A DNA stretch of 60,575 bases, taken from Neisseria sp. Its GTDB lineage: Bacteria > Pseudomonadota > Gammaproteobacteria > Burkholderiales > Neisseriaceae. Position numbers and translations under genes: made by a program. The notes beneath the pieces are model-generated. The model was not told the DNA's origin. It searched no databases and saw only the letters and a list, made by a program, of their open reading frames with translations. How positions within the stretch are numbered: position 1 is the stretch's first letter; each line of letters opens with the position of its first letter. Of the stretch, positions 1 through 8,040 are shown piece by piece. The stretch is from positions 1 to 60,575 of the forward strand of contig JAUMYW010000011.1 of assembly GCA_030528455.1 (NCBI GenBank), read 5' to 3'.

Positions 1-259
1 GCGCACCCTCTTGGCCGTCTGCACCTTTCGGACCTTGCGGACCCTGAGGACCGGTATCGCCTTTATCTCCCTTCGGACCTTGCGCACCCGGAATGCCTTG
101 CGGTCCTTGCACACCGTCTTGGCCGTCTGCACCTTTCGGGCCTTGCGGACCCTGAGGACCGGTGTCGCCTTTATCTCCTTTCGGACCTTGCGCGCCCGGA
201 ATGCCTTGCGGTCCTTGCGCACCCTCTTGGCCGTCTGCACCTTTCGGACCGGTGTCGCC
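1..259 (-). repeat. 108-bp tandem repeats encoding collagen-like Gly-X-Y triplets, each carrying a DUS
   Basis: The 10-mer block ggccgtctgc recurs at 13, 121 and 229, exactly 108 bp apart, with nearly identical sequence between. In the adhesin frame each unit encodes 12 Gly-X-Y triplets: GDT GPQ GPQ GPK GAD GQE (or GQD) GAQ (or GVQ) GPQ GIP GAQ GPK GDK. The triplet pair GAD-G is encoded by the reverse complement of the uptake word GCCGTCTGCA, so every unit carries one DUS. Copies differ at a few bases. The array continues beyond position 1, so copy number is unknown. Confidence 0.95.
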
Positions 260-2932
260 GTCTCTTACGGTAAAGCTTTTCAAACCTTCTTTATCGGTAA
301 TCATAACGGTTCTGGACTTGCCGTCTGCAGCTTCCACTATTTCAACGGTCGGACTGAAACCGTCTGCACCCGGTGCGCCATCTTCACCTTTCGGACCCGG
401 CGGCAGGGATTCCTCATCGATTTCAAAAGTAAATTCATTGCCGTTTTGGTTGACTTTTATGCCGTTGCCGCCTTTCAGCGTCAGCAGGGTGCCGACGGTG
501 ATACTGGCCGGTTCCGTACCAGCCACTTCTCCGTTGCCCGCGCGGGTAATCCTCCAGAATGCTCCATTAATGGCTTGGGCAACCGCATCGGCGGTAGCGA
601 AATAATTGCCCGTATTCGTTGCAGACACCGTGCCCGTGCCGCCGACAGTCAGCGGTGAAGTATTGATGCTGAAAGCAACTTTCTGACCGTTCGTTATAGA
701 AGCAGTAGTTCCCGTTCCGTTGGCAAAATCAACAGTATCGCCCGCTCTGATTTTGATTTTGGAAATCGGATCGCCGTTCAAGGTCATATTCCAACCTCTG
801 TTGGCTACCGACCTCAGTTGGGCGACATTGACCGCATCGGAATCCAGCGAACCGGCAGCAACATGAGTAATCTGGCGCGTGCCATACCTGCCACCGACCG
901 ATACTTCGCCCAAATAGCCTCTGACGGTTTTGACAACTGCTGACGCATCGCCCTCCGATGTTCCGTGCATCGCGTACACTTGTGCCGCGCCGTCTGCTCC
1001 GCCTGACAGTGCTCCGGCATCATCGATCAGCTGCCTGCCGGTGGTTACAACCCTCTGATTGCCGTTCTTCGGCATCAGCGGACCGCGCGAAGCGACAGAG
1101 TGGGACCCCAGGGCTGCCGCATTATTTTTTGTAAAATGAGAAAAATGCCCCAAAGCCACACCGCCCACAAGATTGGATACTTCATACTTGTCTTCCCGGG
1201 TGCTCGGAGTACCCGCCGCACTGTATGTTTCAATTGGCAAAAATTTGAGCAAAGTAGGATAAGGCCTTCCGGTACCGATAATGACGTTATTGCTGGAATT
1301 GCTCAAATCCCGTCGGCCGCCCAAAACAATATTGTTGTCGCTATTGTCTTTTACCTTATTGTAATCGCCGATAAGGGTATTTCGCTCTGAGTTATGCACG
1401 GTATTTTTGTAGCCGATTACCGTTGCATAAACCGACTCTCTAACATCGTTATACACACCCTGCACATAGCCGTTTCTCACATATTGCGCAACATTGCCGA
1501 AACCGCTAATCGTATTCCAGCGGGTAGAATAACCGTCGGCGTGGCCTGTCAATTCGTTTTTCGTACCGATAACGGTTGATATTCTGGCGGCATCGACTTT
1601 ATTTCGGTTGCCGAATACGCCGACCGAACCAAGCGGCCGATTGCGCCAGAAATACGTATCGCCGCTCCTCAGCAGATCATCATTACTTATTGGCAATATT
1701 AAGGAATTGCTGACCGTATTACCCGTACCGACAACGGCTGCACCGTTACTGTCTGTAATCAGGTTGCCTACACCGTAAATACCGTTTGCCACCCCGTTCA
1801 GCGGCGAATGAATACCGTTTTGCGTGTAACCGATGTGCCCCTCGTTTGTTTTATTTGTAACAACGGTGCTGTTGTATACGCCGACAATGGTCGAACCGAG
1901 ACCTTGCGCATAAAAATTGTTGCCGTGGGAGCTGCTGGGGCGCACCGCCGCCCCTGCATTACGCATCGCTGCCGGAGCACGACGCCATCCCGGTTCGACT
2001 AACGGGCTGGATGCTTCTTCTTCGGTATAGAAATCCGTATCCTCATATTCTCTGGCACCGGACAAAAGCAAAATATCCCTGAATTTATTACCGTGCCGAT
2101 CAGCTTCGATTGTAATACTGTTGCCCGTACCGTAAATACTGCCGAATACGGCATCACTGTAAGACTCGCTGCCGACTACGGTGGAACCTTCGCGGACGAT
2201 ATGCCGATTTCGGCCGGCCTCCGTCCGCTGACCGATGTCGATGCTGTTTGCTGCCGCCTGCGCATAAGAACCGATGGCAATACCGGCATGCATATCCGCC
2301 ACGTTCAAATCACGCACACTGCCGCCGAAGCCCGCCCGTGCATAGCGGCCGATAGCTATGCCTGCCGAATATTCGGCTTTGGCGGCATCTCCGATAACAA
2401 CCGATAAAGAAGCATTTTCCGCTGCCTTGGCATCCGAACCGATAACCACTGCTTTTCCGGCACTTGACCCAACTTTCGCATTTTTGCCGATTGCCAGTGC
2501 AGCCGCAGCTCTCTCCTTGACTTCCGCATCCTGTCCGGCGGCCAGGGCTCCTGCGGCATCGGCGTGTACGGTTGCATTCGCACCGACAGCCAGCGCGCCC
2601 TCGGAATTTTCTTTCACCCATGCTTTTTCGCCCACGGCGACAGACAGTGCGGAATCGGCAGTGGCGTTTACGCCGCCCAAGGCAATGGCCGATGCAACCG
2701 CAGACGATTCCGGTGCATGTCCCTGACCGATGGCGACACCGCCTCTTTGGGTTCCTATCCCGATTCCTTCTGCTTCGGCATCTGCAGACGGCACAGAGCC
2801 AATCAGTGCTGCGGCAGCTGCCGCGCCCAGGCAGACGGAGGATTTGCCTTTTCCTTTTGTTTTGCCCAGCTCGGACACACTCGCCCAAGCCTGCTTGGCA
2901 TTGTTCCAAACAGTTTTGTAAATACGGTTCAT
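1..2932 (-). CDS. Trimeric autotransporter adhesin (YadA/Hia class) with collagen-like repeats, 3' end outside window
   Basis: A continuous minus-strand frame of 977 codons starts at ATG 2932 (GAGGAAAG about 8 nt upstream) and has no stop before the window edge; I checked each line for stops. Residues 1-24 (MNRIYKTVWNNAKQAW...) are an extended signal peptide region, followed by a hydrophobic signal sequence ending near PSADA. Residues of about 50-240 carry repeated AIG-x-x-A motifs of a YadA-like head, and further head-like sequence follows. A neck motif (VAAGSLDSDAVNVAQLR) lies near residues 690-710, then a beta-rich segment, then about 29 uninterrupted Gly-X-Y triplets to the edge. The stalk and C-terminal membrane anchor must lie to the left. 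By family this is a surface adhesin exported by the type V route; its ligand cannot be told from sequence. Confidence 0.93.
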   Translation of the reverse strand, partial: MNRIYKTVWNNAKQAWASVSELGKTKGKGKSSVCLGAAAAAALIGSVPSADAEAEGIGIGTQRGGVAIGQGHAPESSAVASAIALGGVNATADSALSVAVGEKAWVKENSEGALAVGANATVHADAAGALAAGQDAEVKERAAAALAIGKNAKVGSSAGKAVVIGSDAKAAENASLSVVIGDAAKAEYSAGIAIGRYARAGFGGSVRDLNVADMHAGIAIGSYAQAAANSIDIGQRTEAGRNRHIVREGSTVVGSESYSDAVFGSIYGTGNSITIEADRHGNKFRDILLLSGAREYEDTDFYTEEEASSPLVEPGWRRAPAAMRNAGAAVRPSSSHGNNFYAQGLGSTIVGVYNSTVVTNKTNEGHIGYTQNGIHSPLNGVANGIYGVGNLITDSNGAAVVGTGNTVSNSLILPISNDDLLRSGDTYFWRNRPLGSVGVFGNRNKVDAARISTVIGTKNELTGHADGYSTRWNTISGFGNVAQYVRNGYVQGVYNDVRESVYATVIGYKNTVHNSERNTLIGDYNKVKDNSDNNIVLGGRRDLSNSSNNVIIGTGRPYPTLLKFLPIETYSAAGTPSTREDKYEVSNLVGGVALGHFSHFTKNNAAALGSHSVASRGPLMPKNGNQRVVTTGRQLIDDAGALSGGADGAAQVYAMHGTSEGDASAVVKTVRGYLGEVSVGGRYGTRQITHVAAGSLDSDAVNVAQLRSVANRGWNMTLNGDPISKIKIRAGDTVDFANGTGTTASITNGQKVAFSINTSPLTVGGTGTVSATNTGNYFATADAVAQAINGAFWRITRAGNGEVAGTEPASITVGTLLTLKGGNGIKVNQNGNEFTFEIDEESLPPGPKGEDGAPGADGFSPTVEIVEAADGKSRTVMITDKEGLKSFTVRDGDTGPKGADGQEGAQGPQGIPGAQGPKGDKGDTGPQGPQGPKGADGQDGVQGPQGIPGAQGPKGDKGDTGPQGPQGPKGADGQEGA

Positions 2933-3269
2933 TTTGTATCTTTCCTCTTTCCTTCCACGCACCAGAAACGTCTGCTGCTAAAACGGTATTGCCCGAATAA
3001 AATTCCAAACCCTAATGGTTATTTTACACAAAATTACAATCTCCAATCAGTCTGCAAAAAAAAAAAACGCATTTTTTTATTAAAAATTAATTATTTGCAA
3101 AAATAATATTTTAAAATGTTTTGAAATATTAATATTTAATGTATTGGTTTGATTGGCGATAAGATCTGCCCGCCTGCCGCTGTCATTCCGTACCGCTGTG
3201 TCCGACCGGTGCCGTTTTTCTGCTGCGGCAGTCTGATGCGCTCGGGTGAAAAAGGAAAAGAAAAAGCGT
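2933..3269. promoter_or_regulatory. Intergenic promoter region of the adhesin gene with an A12/T12 tract
   Basis: This 337-bp stretch has no convincing gene. It is very AT-rich from about 3020 to 3150. A run of 12 A (3056-3067; T12 on the transcribed-sense minus strand) lies about 125 nt upstream of the adhesin start. A possible -10 (TAAAAT, minus strand) lies between the tract and the gene, but no -35 at good spacing can be fixed. The Shine-Dalgarno sequence of the adhesin is at the left end. Confidence 0.5.
3056..3067. repeat. Homopolymer A12 (T12 on the minus strand)
   Basis: Twelve uninterrupted A on the plus strand. Homopolymers of this length slip readily during replication, and in Neisseria such tracts near promoters of surface proteins are known to change expression. 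Here it lies upstream of the adhesin start. A regulatory role is inferred from position only. Confidence 0.9.
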
Positions 3270-3752
3270 TCAAACGGCCGCACTCACCGCTTCGGCTTGC
3301 AGGGCTGCCAAAGCGGTTTGCGGGGAAACGGCCACCAGAAAGCCGCGTTTTCCGCCGTTGATATAGATTTCGTCCAAATCCCAAATAGATGCTTCGGCAT
3401 AAACGGGCAACGGGGTTTTCAAGCCGAACGGACTGGTACCTCCAACCAGAAAACCCGTCCATTTGCCTGCCTGCACGGGGTCGGCCGGTTCGATATGTTT
3501 CATGCCCAGATGCCGTGCAAGATTGCGGGTGGAAATCTGTTTGTCGCCGTGCATCAGAACAATCAGACCCTGTTTGGCTTCGTTTTGCAAAACAATGGTT
3601 TTGACAACATGATGTTCGGGAACGCCCAAACAGGCTGCGGAATGTGCCGTGCCGCCGCGCTCCCGGTAGGGATAAAGCATGGGACGGAAATCAATTTTGT
3701 GCGCCCGCAGAAAGCGGACGGCTGCGGTAACCGGATAATCGTTTTTCGCCAC
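3270..3752 (-). CDS. ybaK: YbaK/EbsC-family aminoacyl-tRNA deacylase (Cys-tRNA(Pro) deacylase-like)
   Basis: 160 residues. The protein matches the YbaK/EbsC editing-domain family, which hydrolyses Cys misloaded on tRNA-Pro in the cytoplasm. Family features seen: an N-terminal helix (VTAAVRFLRAHKIDF), the segment EHHVVKTIVLQNEA, the lysine- and aspartate-containing strand LIVLMHGDKQIS, and the conserved glycine-rich loop VGGTSPFG before the C-terminal strands. The frame is open far upstream (to 4310), but that part is antisense to the RidA gene. GTG at 3752 has AAGGAG about 7 nt upstream and gives the family's usual length of about 160. It diverges from the RidA-like gene. Confidence 0.85.
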   Translation of the reverse strand: MAKNDYPVTAAVRFLRAHKIDFRPMLYPYRERGGTAHSAACLGVPEHHVVKTIVLQNEAKQGLIVLMHGDKQISTRNLARHLGMKHIEPADPVQAGKWTGFLVGGTSPFGLKTPLPVYAEASIWDLDEIYINGGKRGFLVAVSPQTALAALQAEAVSAAV

Positions 3753-3842
3753 AACAAACTCCTTTGCAAAGCCTACTATGTTAACATAGCCGCATCGGGC
3801 GGCAGCCCGGACAGACGAAACAACTGGAATAAAGGAATAATG

Positions 3843-4193
3843 ATGAGTATCGAGTATTTCGGCAGAACGCCGCGCCTTTCGGAAGCCGTCTGCAGCGGCA
3901 ATCTGGTTTTTCTCTCGGGCATGGTGCCGGAAAACGGAAGCTGTGCGGAGGAACAGACGCGCGATGTGCTGCGCCAAATCGATTATTGGCTGGAACAGTG
4001 CGGTTCGGATAAAAACCATATTTTGGAAGCCACGATTTTTCTGCCCGACTTGGCCGATTACGATGCGATGAACCGTGCCTGGGACGCCTGGGTCAATCCG
4101 GAACGCGCTCCTGCCCGCGCCTGTGTGGAAGCGAAACTGGCTAAGGCGGAATGGAAGGTGGAAATCAAAGTTTCTGCGGTGAAAAATAAATAA
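3843..4193 (+). CDS. RidA/YjgF-family protein, YoaB-like subgroup
   Basis: 116 residues. The C-terminal half (ATIFLPDLADYDAMNRAWDA, then APARACVEAKL and WKVEIKVSAV) matches Escherichia coli YoaB closely, placing it in the Rid family of small cytoplasmic trimers. RidA itself deaminates reactive enamine/imine intermediates; the substrate of the YoaB branch is not established. The arginine in PARACV corresponds to the conserved Rid arginine. Two ATGs lie in tandem at 3840 and 3843. The AAAGGA site is 3 nt from the first and 6 nt from the second, so 3843 is preferred. A perfect hairpin at 4336-4357 follows. Confidence 0.85.
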   Translation: MSIEYFGRTPRLSEAVCSGNLVFLSGMVPENGSCAEEQTRDVLRQIDYWLEQCGSDKNHILEATIFLPDLADYDAMNRAWDAWVNPERAPARACVEAKLAKAEWKVEIKVSAVKNK

Positions 4194-4335
4194 GGCTGCG
4201 GTTTGAACGGCCGTTAAATGGATTATCTGAAAACCCGTGCTCTTTTCTGGAAACGTGAACGCACCGACCAAGGCGAACGCTGGATTGAAGGGCGAGAGAG
4301 CGATCAGCAAGCAGCAGCGAAGTGGCAGATATCAG

Positions 4336-4358
4336 AAATGGGACAACAGTCCCATTTT
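4336..4358. terminator. Hairpin between convergent genes
   Basis: AAATGGGAC-AACA-GTCCCATTT is a perfect 9-bp stem with a 4-nt loop and a short T run on each strand. It sits between the converging RidA-like gene (end 4193) and the 2TM-protein gene (end 4369), so it may terminate both. The T tract is short, which lowers confidence. Confidence 0.6.
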
Positions 4359-4368
4359 CATCAAGTTT

Positions 4369-4659
4369 CTACAACTTCCGTCCCAATCTTTTTTCCACAA
4401 TATGTTTTTCCCATTCTCCAGAAAATAGCCGTTCTTTGACAAATAATTCAAAGGCGAGAATGGCTAAATAAATGGCAAAACCCAATCCGACCCAAATGAC
4501 CCACCAGTAACTGCTAGTCATTGCATTGATCACGATTAACACCGTCAAAATAATCAGAAAGGAAATCGCTTTCGCATAAAATTCACGCAAGCGTTTTGCA
4601 TACATGAGCGCTTCTCGCTCTTGTTTTTCAGACACGGCCATTGTTTGCGGTTCATTCAT
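4369..4659 (-). CDS. Small inner-membrane protein with two transmembrane segments (2TM domain)
   Basis: 96 residues. A polar N-terminus and an amphipathic helix (EREALMYAKRLREFYAKA) are followed by two hydrophobic segments (about residues 31-48 and 52-73) joined by the short turn SSYWW, then a charged tail with ERLFSGEWEKHIVEKR. This layout matches the 2TM-domain proteins, which have no known reaction. The frame is open to 4698, but ATG 4659 has AGGAG 7 nt upstream and is preferred. It reads out between gyrA and the hairpin at 4336. Confidence 0.75.
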   Translation of the reverse strand: MNEPQTMAVSEKQEREALMYAKRLREFYAKAISFLIILTVLIVINAMTSSYWWVIWVGLGFAIYLAILAFELFVKERLFSGEWEKHIVEKRLGRKL

Positions 4660-4755
4660 TGTTTGCTCCTGTTGCAATTGCGATAGTTCAATCTCCAACT
4701 CGCCTGCGAAAACAGCGACAATTTACCCACCGAAAGCCAATTTCAGCAAAAGAAA

Positions 4756-4780
4756 CCGTCTGCAGACAAACTGCAGACGG
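4756..4780 (-). terminator. gyrA terminator made of an inverted DUS pair
   Basis: CCGTCTGCAG-ACAAA-CTGCAGACGG is a perfect 10-bp stem with a 5-nt loop. On the minus strand it is followed by TTTCTTTT. It lies 19 nt beyond the gyrA stop. One arm is a full GCCGTCTGCA word, and the other has A in place of the first G. Confidence 0.8.
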
Positions 4781-4798
4781 CTTGATGTTTAAAGCGGC

Positions 4799-7564
4799 CT
4801 ATGCCCGACTGCTGCCTTCTTCCTGTGCTTCTGCGGCATCCGGAACATCTGCCTCCTCTCCTGGGGTTTCGTCTTCCGGTTCCGCAATACGTTCGAGGCT
4901 GACCAGTGTCTCGCCTTCGTCCAGATTAATCAGTTTTACACCCGCCGCTGCCCGGCCGGTTTCGCGTACCTGCTCCACTTTGGTACGGATTAACACGCCG
5001 CCGCTGGTAATCAGCATCAGATCATCGCTTGCATTGACCAAAGTCGCCGCCACCAAATCGCCGTTACGCTCGCCGGTATCGATGGCGATAATGCCCTGGC
5101 CGCCCTTGCTTTTGCGGGAATAGTCGGCAAGCGGCGTTCGTTTGCCGTAACCGTTTGCCGTAGCGGTCAAAACCTGCTGCGTTTCGTTATCCGGTTCAGA
5201 GACCAGCAGACTGACGATGCGTCCGCCTTCGGGCAGGCGCATGCCGCGCAAACCTCCGCTGCCGCGCCCTGACGGACGTACGCCGTTGCCTTTCAACACG
5301 GGTGCATCGCTGCCTTCATCGCCATGTTCTGCTTCGACGCCGTCTGCATCTTCCTGTTCGTCTGCATCTCCCGCATCGCCGCTGCCCGCATAATATTCGT
5401 TGAAACGGATGGCTTTGCCCAAATTGGAAAACAGCATAATGTCGTTGGTGCCGCTGGTTTTGGCCGCGCCGACCAGATAATCGTCTTCTTTCAGTGCAAT
5501 CGCTTTGATACCCAAGGCACGTACGTTTTTAAACGCCGACAGCCGAACCTTCTTCACCATGCCCTGTGCGGTGGCAAAAAATACGAATTCGTCATCCGGG
5601 AAGTCGCGTACCGCCAAAACCGCACTGACTTTCTCGCCGTCTTCCAATTGGATAACGTTGTTAATCGGACGACCGCGGCTGTTCCGCCCACCTTCCGGCA
5701 GTTTGTACACCTTAATCCAATGGCAGCGGCCTAGATTGGTGAAGCACATCAGATAATCGTGCGTATTGGCGACAAACAGAGTGTCGATAAAATCTTCGTC
5801 TTTGGTGGCCGCCGCCTGCTTGCCCCGTCCGCCGCGCCGCTGCGCCTGATAATCGGTTGTCGGCTGGGTTTTTATATAGCCGCCGTGGGTCAGCGTTACC
5901 ACCATTTCGCGCTGCGGAATCAGATCTTCATCGGCAATATCGCCACCGAACGGATTGATTTCGCTGCGTCGCTCGTCGCCAAATTCTTCGCGGATTTCTT
6001 CCAGCTCTTCGCGGATAATGGCGGTAATGCGCTCGGGATTGGCCAGAATATCAAGAAAATCAATGATATTACCCATCAGATTTTTATAATCTTTAACGAT
6101 TTCGTCCTGATCCAAACCGGTCAGATTGCGCAGACTCATTCGCAAAATCGCATCGGCCTGCATTTCGCTCAGATAATAACCGTCTGCTTTCAGACCGGTG
6201 TGTTCCGGCAGGCCGGACGGACGCGCCATCCCCAAATCCAAACCGCTGCGGCTCAGCAACTCTTCCACCAAGGCGGAACGCCATGCGCGTAGCAGCAGCT
6301 GTTCCCGCGCCTGCTGAACATCGGGCGAAGCTTTAATCAGAGCAATCATTTCATCGATGTTCGACAGGGCAACAGCCTTGCCTTCGGCAATATGACCTTC
6401 GTGCCGCGCTTTTTTCAGACGGCACAAAGTTCGGCGGGTAACGACTTCCCTGCGGTGGCGCAGAAATTCCGCCAGCATCTGCTTCAAATTCAACAGGCGT
6501 GGCTGACCGTCCACCAAAGCCACCATATTGATGCCGAAGCTGTCTTGCAGCTGGGTCATTTTGTAGAGCTGGTTCAAAACGACTTCTGCGTTTTCGTTGC
6601 GTTTCAGCTTGACGGCGATACACATACCGTCCTGACCGGACAGGTCGCTGACATCGGCAACGCCTTCCAACACTTTGTCGCGCACCAAGTCGCCGATTTT
6701 CTCGACCAGTTTGGCTTTATTGACCTGATAAGGGATTTCTTCGATAAGAATCACTTCGCGGCCGCTGCTGTCTTTTTCGATTTCGCTCAAAGGCGCAATC
6801 CGTGCTTTGGCACGCATAATCACGCGGCCCCTGCCGGTTTTGTAGCCTTCGCGCACGCCCGACAAACCGTAAATCATGCCGCCGGTCGGGAAATCCGGCG
6901 CTTTGATAATCGAAATCAGTTCATCGATGTCGGCTTCGGGATTGTCCAGAAGATGCAGGGAAGCATTGATGCTGTCGGTCAGGTTGTGCGGCGGGATATT
7001 GGTTGCCATACCGACTGCGATACCCGCCGAACCGTTTACCAGCAAGGTTGGGAAGCGGGTCGGCAGAACCAGAGGCTCATGCTCGCTGCCGTCATAGTTC
7101 GGACCGAAATTAACGGTTTCTTCTTCGATATCTGCCAGCATTCTATGGGCAATTTTGGCCATACGGATTTCGGTATAACGCATGGCCGCCGCTCCGTCGC
7201 CGTCCACCGAACCGAAGTTGCCCTGCCCGTCTACCAGCATATAGCGCATGGAAAAGTCCTGCGCCATGCGCACAATGGTGTCGTACACCGCCGTATCGCC
7301 GTGGGGGTGATATTTACCGATAACGTCACCGACGATACGCGCGGATTTTTTATGCGCGCTGTTCCAGTTGTTTTTCAATTCGTGCATCGCATACAGTACG
7401 CGGCGGTGCACCGGTTTCAGGCCGTCCCGCACATCGGGCAGCGCACGCCCGACAATCACGCTCATGGCGTAGTCGAGATAGCTTTTGCGCATTTCCTCTT
7501 CGAGGCTGACAGGAATGGTTTCGAGAGCAAACTGATGGTCGTTGCGGACGGTTGCGTCGGTCAT
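4799..7564 (-). CDS. gyrA: DNA gyrase subunit A
   Basis: 921 residues. This is the breakage-reunion subunit of the GyrA2GyrB2 type II topoisomerase that introduces negative supercoils. The catalytic tyrosine is Tyr130 in [11 protein letters not shown]. The quinolone-determining region reads [17 protein letters not shown] with Thr91 and Asp95, the unmutated neisserial residues, so no classic gyrA resistance change is present. The GyrA box QRRGGRGK lies between the cleavage core and the C-terminal beta-pinwheel. An acidic insert ([10 protein letters not shown] and flanks) and an acidic tail lie in the C-terminal domain. The length is close to other neisserial GyrA. It ends in a DUS terminator, and its upstream region holds DnaA boxes. 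Confidence 0.98.
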   Translation of the reverse strand: MTDATVRNDHQFALETIPVSLEEEMRKSYLDYAMSVIVGRALPDVRDGLKPVHRRVLYAMHELKNNWNSAHKKSARIVGDVIGKYHPHGDTAVYDTIVRMAQDFSMRYMLVDGQGNFGSVDGDGAAAMRYTEIRMAKIAHRMLADIEEETVNFGPNYDGSEHEPLVLPTRFPTLLVNGSAGIAVGMATNIPPHNLTDSINASLHLLDNPEADIDELISIIKAPDFPTGGMIYGLSGVREGYKTGRGRVIMRAKARIAPLSEIEKDSSGREVILIEEIPYQVNKAKLVEKIGDLVRDKVLEGVADVSDLSGQDGMCIAVKLKRNENAEVVLNQLYKMTQLQDSFGINMVALVDGQPRLLNLKQMLAEFLRHRREVVTRRTLCRLKKARHEGHIAEGKAVALSNIDEMIALIKASPDVQQAREQLLLRAWRSALVEELLSRSGLDLGMARPSGLPEHTGLKADGYYLSEMQADAILRMSLRNLTGLDQDEIVKDYKNLMGNIIDFLDILANPERITAIIREELEEIREEFGDERRSEINPFGGDIADEDLIPQREMVVTLTHGGYIKTQPTTDYQAQRRGGRGKQAAATKDEDFIDTLFVANTHDYLMCFTNLGRCHWIKVYKLPEGGRNSRGRPINNVIQLEDGEKVSAVLAVRDFPDDEFVFFATAQGMVKKVRLSAFKNVRALGIKAIALKEDDYLVGAAKTSGTNDIMLFSNLGKAIRFNEYYAGSGDAGDADEQEDADGVEAEHGDEGSDAPVLKGNGVRPSGRGSGGLRGMRLPEGGRIVSLLVSEPDNETQQVLTATANGYGKRTPLADYSRKSKGGQGIIAIDTGERNGDLVAATLVNASDDLMLITSGGVLIRTKVEQVRETGRAAAGVKLINLDEGETLVSLERIAEPEDETPGEEADVPDAAEAQEEGSSRA

Positions 7565-7649
7565 AATTTTTCTGCTTTTTCAATGGAAAAAATCTTGCCG
7601 ATTCTAGCATATTTTCCTCTTTCAAGCGCATTTTTCTTGCCTGCACTAT

Positions 7650-7665
7650 GCCGTCTGCAGACGGC
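7650..7665. repeat. Perfect palindrome of two overlapping uptake sequences
   Basis: GCCGTCTGCAGACGGC reads the same on both strands. It consists of two GCCGTCTGCA words sharing their last four bases (TGCA). Only a dialect ending in CA allows this overlap. It lies upstream of gyrA, not at a gene end, so a terminator role is unlikely. Confidence 0.9.
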
Positions 7666-7728
7666 TTGCGCCAAAAAATCCTTTGTCTTCACAGGTTTTC
7701 CGACCCAGTGCAAATTCCCCACAAAAAT

Positions 7729-7737
7729 TGTGGATAA
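7729..7737 (-). promoter_or_regulatory. DnaA box (perfect consensus)
   Basis: The minus strand reads TTATCCACA, the high-affinity DnaA consensus. The plus-strand context TGTGGATAACTCTG matches the flank of a strong box of the E. coli origin. It lies in the gyrA upstream region. Confidence 0.75.
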
Positions 7738-7918
7738 CTCTGTTGACAAGATACAAAAGCAAGGACGTTTTCTTGTAAAATAAACCTCTTTACTCAAATT
7801 GCCTAGAATTTAATCATTTAATTAATTCTCTTAAAAATCAATTAGTTGTCAAAATAAATGGCAATTTTATTATAGAAAACAAGGCTTTTGATGCCGTTTG
7901 CAGACAGCACGCCCGTTT

Positions 7919-7927
7919 TGTGGATAA
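7919..7927 (-). promoter_or_regulatory. DnaA box (perfect consensus)
   Basis: A second TTATCCACA on the minus strand, 190 bp from the first and in the same orientation. The AT-rich stretch of the gyrA/earP intergenic region lies between the two. Confidence 0.75.
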
Positions 7928-8040
7928 TCGGTGTATTTTTTGCCCGAAAGCCTTGACAAAACGAAAAATCAGACAAAGCCTTTCATTCGCTTGTATTTTT
8001 CCCGAAAGGCTTCTGCCTGTTCTCCGACATCAGGATTGTT

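Larger units (their letters stand above)
7565..8040. other. Divergent gyrA/earP intergenic region with two DnaA boxes and a DUS palindrome
   Basis: 476 bp without a gene. It holds a DUS palindrome (7650-7665), two perfect DnaA boxes (7729-7737, 7919-7927) and between them a very AT-rich stretch (about 7795-7890). Weak promoter candidates are seen both ways. For gyrA (minus): TTTACA (7774-7779) and TTGTAT (7751-7756), 17 nt apart. For earP (plus): TTGTCA (7846-7851) with TATTAT (7868-7873), 16 nt apart. None is strong. Confidence 0.6.

Noticed and set aside
11-658. Long open frames on the plus strand across the adhesin gene (215 and 147 codons)
   Set aside because: They are antisense shadows of the repetitive Gly-X-Y coding region; the minus frame has the signal peptide, head and neck.
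2310-3008. Minus-strand frame of 232 codons overlapping the adhesin start
   Set aside because: It is an out-of-frame shadow rich in Arg and Cys; the true start is ATG 2932 with an extended signal peptide.
3270-4310. 346-codon form of the YbaK-like gene
   Set aside because: The N-terminal 186 codons are antisense of the RidA-like gene; GTG 3752 with AAGGAG gives the family length.
6392-7783. 463-codon plus-strand frame opposite gyrA
   Set aside because: His/Phe-rich antisense shadow of gyrA with no ribosome site or known domain.
7565-8040. Chromosomal origin oriC
   Set aside because: Only two DnaA boxes were found and no dnaA/dnaN/rnpA neighbourhood; kept only as a DnaA-box finding.
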